This document shows positions 61,111 through 64,000 of a stretch of DNA of 64,000 nucleotides, one piece after another. Source of the stretch: OCS116 cluster bacterium AG-435-F03 (GTDB lineage: Bacteria > Pseudomonadota > Alphaproteobacteria > MED-G09). Within the stretch, counting starts at the first letter, position 1, and each line of letters begins with the position of its first letter. The notes under the pieces are model-generated. The model was not told where the DNA came from. It did no database searches and saw only the letters and a list, made by a program, of their open reading frames with translations. The position numbers were made by a program, and so were the translations under genes. The stretch is taken from positions 75,762 through 139,761 of the forward strand of contig QCOV01000004.1 in NCBI GenBank assembly GCA_003212795.1. Direction: 5' to 3'.

Positions 61111-62149
61111 TTAACTAAAAATTTTTCTTATGGTCTCAATAAAGTAATGAACATTTTCTTCAGGTGTATCTTTTAATATTCCGTGACCTAATCCACAGAC
61201 CCAGCCAGCTCTATCTTTTTCATTTATACTTTGTATATGATCAACATATATATCAAAGTCTTTTTTAAATTCATCGTGATCTTTAACCATACTTTCTTGA
61301 TTGAAGTTACCTTGAATAAAGCCGTTATTTATCTCTTTAAACCAATGATCCATAGATAATTGGTGATCTACACCTAAGCCAGCTAGAAGACAATCGTCAC
61401 TATTAAGCTCATCAACAAAAAATTTATTATCAAAAGGTGATTTTGAATAATATCCAATTTTTTTTTGGGAATTCTTTAATGACTTCCTTGTATAAATATT
61501 TGGAATAATTATTAAAATTCTCACTATCAGATATGCTTTTGGCATCTGTATCAAAAATCATAACAACTTCTGCCCCTGCATTTAGTTGAAGTGAAATATT
61601 GTATTTAATTAAAGGAATAATTTTTTCTGAAAGGACTTTAAAAACAAAACTATTAGAGTAATTGTTTTCATATTGAATACCTTTATTCAAACCAAGACCA
61701 TATGTTAGAACTGTCCATGGACCGCCGACAAAACCAATAAGGCTTTTATGATCAGGCAGTAAATCTCTTGTTGCCAACAAAGCATTTTCTTGAAAACTCA
61801 TTTCCTTAATTGCATTTTCAGGAGATTGTAATTCTTCGTAATTATTTTCATCAATAAAATTACCAAAAATAGGCCCAGGATCATATTTTAACGACATACC
61901 CAATGCCTCAAGAACAAACAAAATATCACTAAATAAAATTGCGACATCAAAATCAAAATCATTTATTGGACCTAGAGCTGTTTCAGCAGCTAAATCAGGA
62001 TTTTTACATAATTCTTCGAAGGTATAATTTTTTTTTAAATTTTGATAATGAGAGTGATACCTTCCTGCCTGTCTCATAAACCATATAGGTGGTGTCTTTT
62101 GCGGAATATGCTCTAAAGCATTACTAAATCTTTCATTGCATATTTTCAT
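61111..62149 (-). CDS. hemE: Uroporphyrinogen decarboxylase, split by an apparent one-base insertion
   Basis: The 5' part (from 62149) shows PPIWFMRQAGRYHSHY, ILFSDILFVLEALGM, FVGGPWTVLTYGL and VVMIFDTDAKSI, all typical of HemE. It stops after the short out-of-frame tail WILFKITF at 61430. The rest of the enzyme, from KIGYYSKSPFDNKFFVDEL to RAGWVCGLGHGILKDTPEEN, continues in another frame. The switch maps to nine A in the coding strand (61458-61466). With eight A the frame joins as EFPKKIGYYSK and the product has 345 residues, the usual HemE length. It overlaps the hemC stop by ATGA. I list it as one gene: sequencing error, slippage rescue or true mutation are all possible. Confidence 0.88.
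61458..61466 (-). other. A9 homopolymer in hemE, site of the frame switch
   Basis: The coding strand reads TTCCC, nine A, TTGG. One base fewer would restore the hemE frame. Runs of nine A are known sites of RNA polymerase slippage in AT-rich bacteria and also of sequencing and assembly errors. Confidence 0.85.
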
Positions 62150-63675
62150 TTTTTATCGCCAGGTCTTGTTATATTTTTTAGAGCATCTTCATATGAAAGG
62201 AAAACATTTATATTATTTTTGTTTATATACTTTTTAATAGTCTTAAGAGTATTTCCAGGTCCACAAGAATGATTGGCATTTATTATTTTAGGATAATTTT
62301 TTAAGGCCAATTTAAAAGCTGAACCACTCATCCAATAAAAATGGGTCTTTTCATTTAAATCTTCATTCATATTAACTGGTTTTAATTCATAGGTAGGGAT
62401 AATACGAGCATTTTTTGGGTATTTATGTGATTTGAAATAATTCTTTTGCGTCATATTATGAGTTAACTTAACCCACTTCTTATTTTTTGATAAACATTTA
62501 ATTTCTGGATCGTCTTCTCCTAGGCTATCCGAAGAACCGTTTACCCAATAACCCTTTTTAGCTAATTTTTTCCATGTTTTAACTCCACTTGTCCAGACCA
62601 CATTCGTTAATTCAATATTCTGATTTTTTGGCAAAGCATTTTCTCTACTAACATAAATATTTGTATTCTTAAGTTTATTAATTTTTTTTAGATTTTTATT
62701 AATTAATTTTCTTTCAAACAATTTATATTTACTTAAGTTTGACGGGAAAAAATTTGATTCCGGAATATTTTTCCAATCAGTGATTTGATTTACAACCTCT
62801 CTTTTTTCAATTTCTAATCCTTCTTCTGTTTGACCTTTTATAGTAAGAATTTGTCCAAAAAATTTAGACTCAATACTTACGCCAATTTTTTGGTGACAAC
62901 CTCCTCCATAATTTTGAAGAATCTCTCTCTCTTTTGCAACTTGGGAAAATGTCTCGTTGTGATTAATTTTATTAACTAACTCAATAATATCTTTTCTTTT
63001 TGAATTTACCTCTATAGCAATTGCTCCTTGACCGGGAGCACATGGATTTAAAGATAAGGGAATAATCATCCAGAGTAAATCATCAAGGTATGATTGTATT
63101 TTAGCTGAAATGTCTTTATTTCCATATGAGATTAATCTGTCAATCGCAGCTTTAGCAACGATTAACCCTTGGCAATCTCCATTCAATAATTTTTCTAGTC
63201 TTGTAGGAATATTACCTCGAACATCCTCAAAGGTTATATTACTTGGGTTAAAAGGAATTAAAGATTCTAAGAAATTTGAAAAATTGTAAACTCTTCTAGG
63301 TGATGAAGTAAGAATCCTTAATTCCTTATGATTGTAATTTTCAAATATATCTTTTTTTAGGAATAAAATATCTCTTGAGTCAGCTCGCTCTAACATAGAA
63401 ACAATTAAGGTATCTTTTTGATCTTCAATTGGGAGATCTTTAAGAGAATGAACTGCTAAATCAGCCTCATTATTTAAAAGTGAATCTCTAATATCATTAG
63501 TAAATACACCAATATTTGATAACTTACTTAATGAAGTTAATTGATCAATATCTCCCTCAGTTTCTTTTTTAATAAAAGATACAGAAATATCTTTATCAGC
63601 CTGCTTTAAAGCATTAGCCACAATCTCAGCCTGAATAACAGCTAAGTCGCTTTTTCTGGAGATAATTTTAATCAT
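62146..63675 (-). CDS. hemC: Hydroxymethylbilane synthase with HemD-like C-terminal extension
   Basis: A 509-residue protein. Residues 1 to about 300 are HemC: SRKSDLAVIQAEIV, ADLAVHSLKDLP, TSSPRRVYNFSNF, VRGNIPTRLEKL and the cofactor Cys in GGGCHQKIGV near 258. Ordinary HemC ends near 310. The extra ~200 residues contain NIYVSRENAL, VVWTSGVKTWKKLA, GYWVNGSSDSLGED and HFYWMSGSAFKLAL, in which I read a divergent uroporphyrinogen III synthase (HemD) like the fused HemC-HemD proteins of Bdellovibrio-type and Leptospira-type bacteria. No separate hemD lies in the operon. HemC is secure; the HemD reading is inference. It leads hemE, hemF and hemJ and is divergent from hemA. Confidence 0.9.
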   Translation of the reverse strand: MIKIISRKSDLAVIQAEIVANALKQADKDISVSFIKKETEGDIDQLTSLSKLSNIGVFTNDIRDSLLNNEADLAVHSLKDLPIEDQKDTLIVSMLERADSRDILFLKKDIFENYNHKELRILTSSPRRVYNFSNFLESLIPFNPSNITFEDVRGNIPTRLEKLLNGDCQGLIVAKAAIDRLISYGNKDISAKIQSYLDDLLWMIIPLSLNPCAPGQGAIAIEVNSKRKDIIELVNKINHNETFSQVAKEREILQNYGGGCHQKIGVSIESKFFGQILTIKGQTEEGLEIEKREVVNQITDWKNIPESNFFPSNLSKYKLFERKLINKNLKKINKLKNTNIYVSRENALPKNQNIELTNVVWTSGVKTWKKLAKKGYWVNGSSDSLGEDDPEIKCLSKNKKWVKLTHNMTQKNYFKSHKYPKNARIIPTYELKPVNMNEDLNEKTHFYWMSGSAFKLALKNYPKIINANHSCGPGNTLKTIKKYINKNNINVFLSYEDALKNITRPGDKK

Positions 63676-63738
63676 TATTATATTTTTAAAGTGTATTTAT
63701 TACCTATTTTAACTAATTTGTTACTACTATGCGACATA

Positions 63739-63766
63739 TTGTCTAAAGAAAATAAAATAATATTAT
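63739..63766 (+). promoter_or_regulatory. Candidate sigma-70 promoter of hemA
   Basis: TTGTCT and TATTAT are separated by 16 bases in the hemA-hemC divergent region, about 64 bases before the hemA start. The match is fair, but the DNA is AT-rich. Confidence 0.35.
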
Positions 63767-63829
63767 TTTTGTTATTTATATTTATAAAGATGGATGCTAA
63801 TCCTATTTAACGCATAAAGGGGACAAGCT

Positions 63830-64000
63830 TTGGACTACGATAAATTTTTTGAAGAGGAACTTAAGACACTTAAAGATGAAGGTTTATATAGAACCTTTAG
63901 ATCAATTGATAGAGTGCAAAATATGTTTCCTAAAGCTCTTGAAACCGTTGATGGTAATGATAGAGAAGTAGAGATATGGTGTTCAAATGATTATTTAAAT
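63830..64000 (+). CDS. hemA: 5-aminolevulinate synthase, N-terminal fragment (runs off the window)
   Basis: The frame opens at the TTG at 63830, with AAAGGGG about 7 bases upstream, and continues to the window edge for 57 codons. DYDKFFEEELKTLKDEGLYR followed by FRSIDRVQNMFPKA and WCSNDYLN are the N-terminal signature of alphaproteobacterial ALAS, the PLP enzyme that joins glycine and succinyl-CoA in the C4 (Shemin) route to haem. It is divergent from hemC, so the first and later haem genes share a 154-base control region in which nothing else is seen. Confidence 0.93.
   Translation, partial: MDYDKFFEEELKTLKDEGLYRTFRSIDRVQNMFPKALETVDGNDREVEIWCSNDYLN

Noticed and set aside
61100-63830. Possible chromosomal replication origin near hemE
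   Set aside because: The hemE neighbourhood is an origin site in Caulobacter-type genomes, but here hemE is flanked closely by hemF and hemC with no gap or cluster of DnaA boxes.
1-64000. Mobile elements, CRISPR arrays or prophage
   Set aside because: No transposase, integrase, spaced direct repeats or phage structural genes were found; the tRNA genes are not followed by integrase-like genes.

Overview
The window is a gene-dense, AT-rich piece of a bacterial chromosome. Intergenic gaps are usually under 150 bases, many genes overlap by 1-8 bases, and no insertion sequence, prophage or CRISPR array is visible. Several markers suggest a streamlined, probably marine, alphaproteobacterium: a 5-aminolevulinate synthase start at the right edge, an ELM1-family gene beside trxB and an Lrp regulator, a DUF3035 lipoprotein after ileS-lspA, a TIGR01459-like HAD protein, and an elongator-type tRNA-Met. 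The lineage is inferred from gene content, not from a tree.

Layout. 1-10.6 kb: an MFS permease fragment, acyl-CoA metabolism genes (crotonase, acyl-CoA ligase, MaoC hydratase), oligopeptidase B, a TauD-type dioxygenase, a nitronate monooxygenase, gmd, a sterol-desaturase-type hydroxylase and a VOC protein, then tRNA-Gln. 10.8-19 kb: a small membrane protein and three tandem TonB-dependent receptors, each transcription unit closed by a clear terminator. 19-30 kb: glyoxalase, hydrolase, SDR, a two-component system, a CoA-transferase, an ABC uptake operon framed by a VOC protein and a nitroreductase, and an FAD-linked oxidase. 30-43.5 kb: housekeeping genes (Lrp, ELM1, trxB, a degenerate MutL-like protein, the HAD-ribF-ileS-lspA-DUF3035 operon, mnmA, tRNA-Met). 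43.5-50.6 kb: cysQ-like phosphatase, two tandem PQQ quinohaemoprotein dehydrogenases and a three-gene MotA/MotB-like proton-channel operon with an unusual periplasmic domain. 50.7-59.9 kb: a catabolic-looking operon (amidohydrolase, two unusual P450s, SDR, ThuA, SDR), another SDR and an orphan molybdenum hydroxylase large subunit. 59.9-64 kb: a haem operon hemCD-hemE-hemF-hemJ, divergent from hemA.

The haem genes cover most steps from glycine/succinyl-CoA to protoporphyrin IX (hemB and hemH are outside the window). The haem made could serve the two P450s and the cytochrome c domains of the PQQ enzymes. The receptors, PQQ dehydrogenases, P450s, SDRs, CoA-transferase and acyl-CoA enzymes together suggest growth on diverse organic molecules taken up across the outer membrane.

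The observations I rate highest are: a MutL-like protein reduced to its N-terminal domain and apparently without its ATPase residues; hemE split by one extra base in an A9 run although the rest of the pathway is intact; the proton-channel operon of unknown role; the paired P450s with altered I-helix motifs and an insertion after the haem cysteine; and a HemC protein carrying a divergent HemD-like extension. All calls come from reading the sequence; no database search was run.
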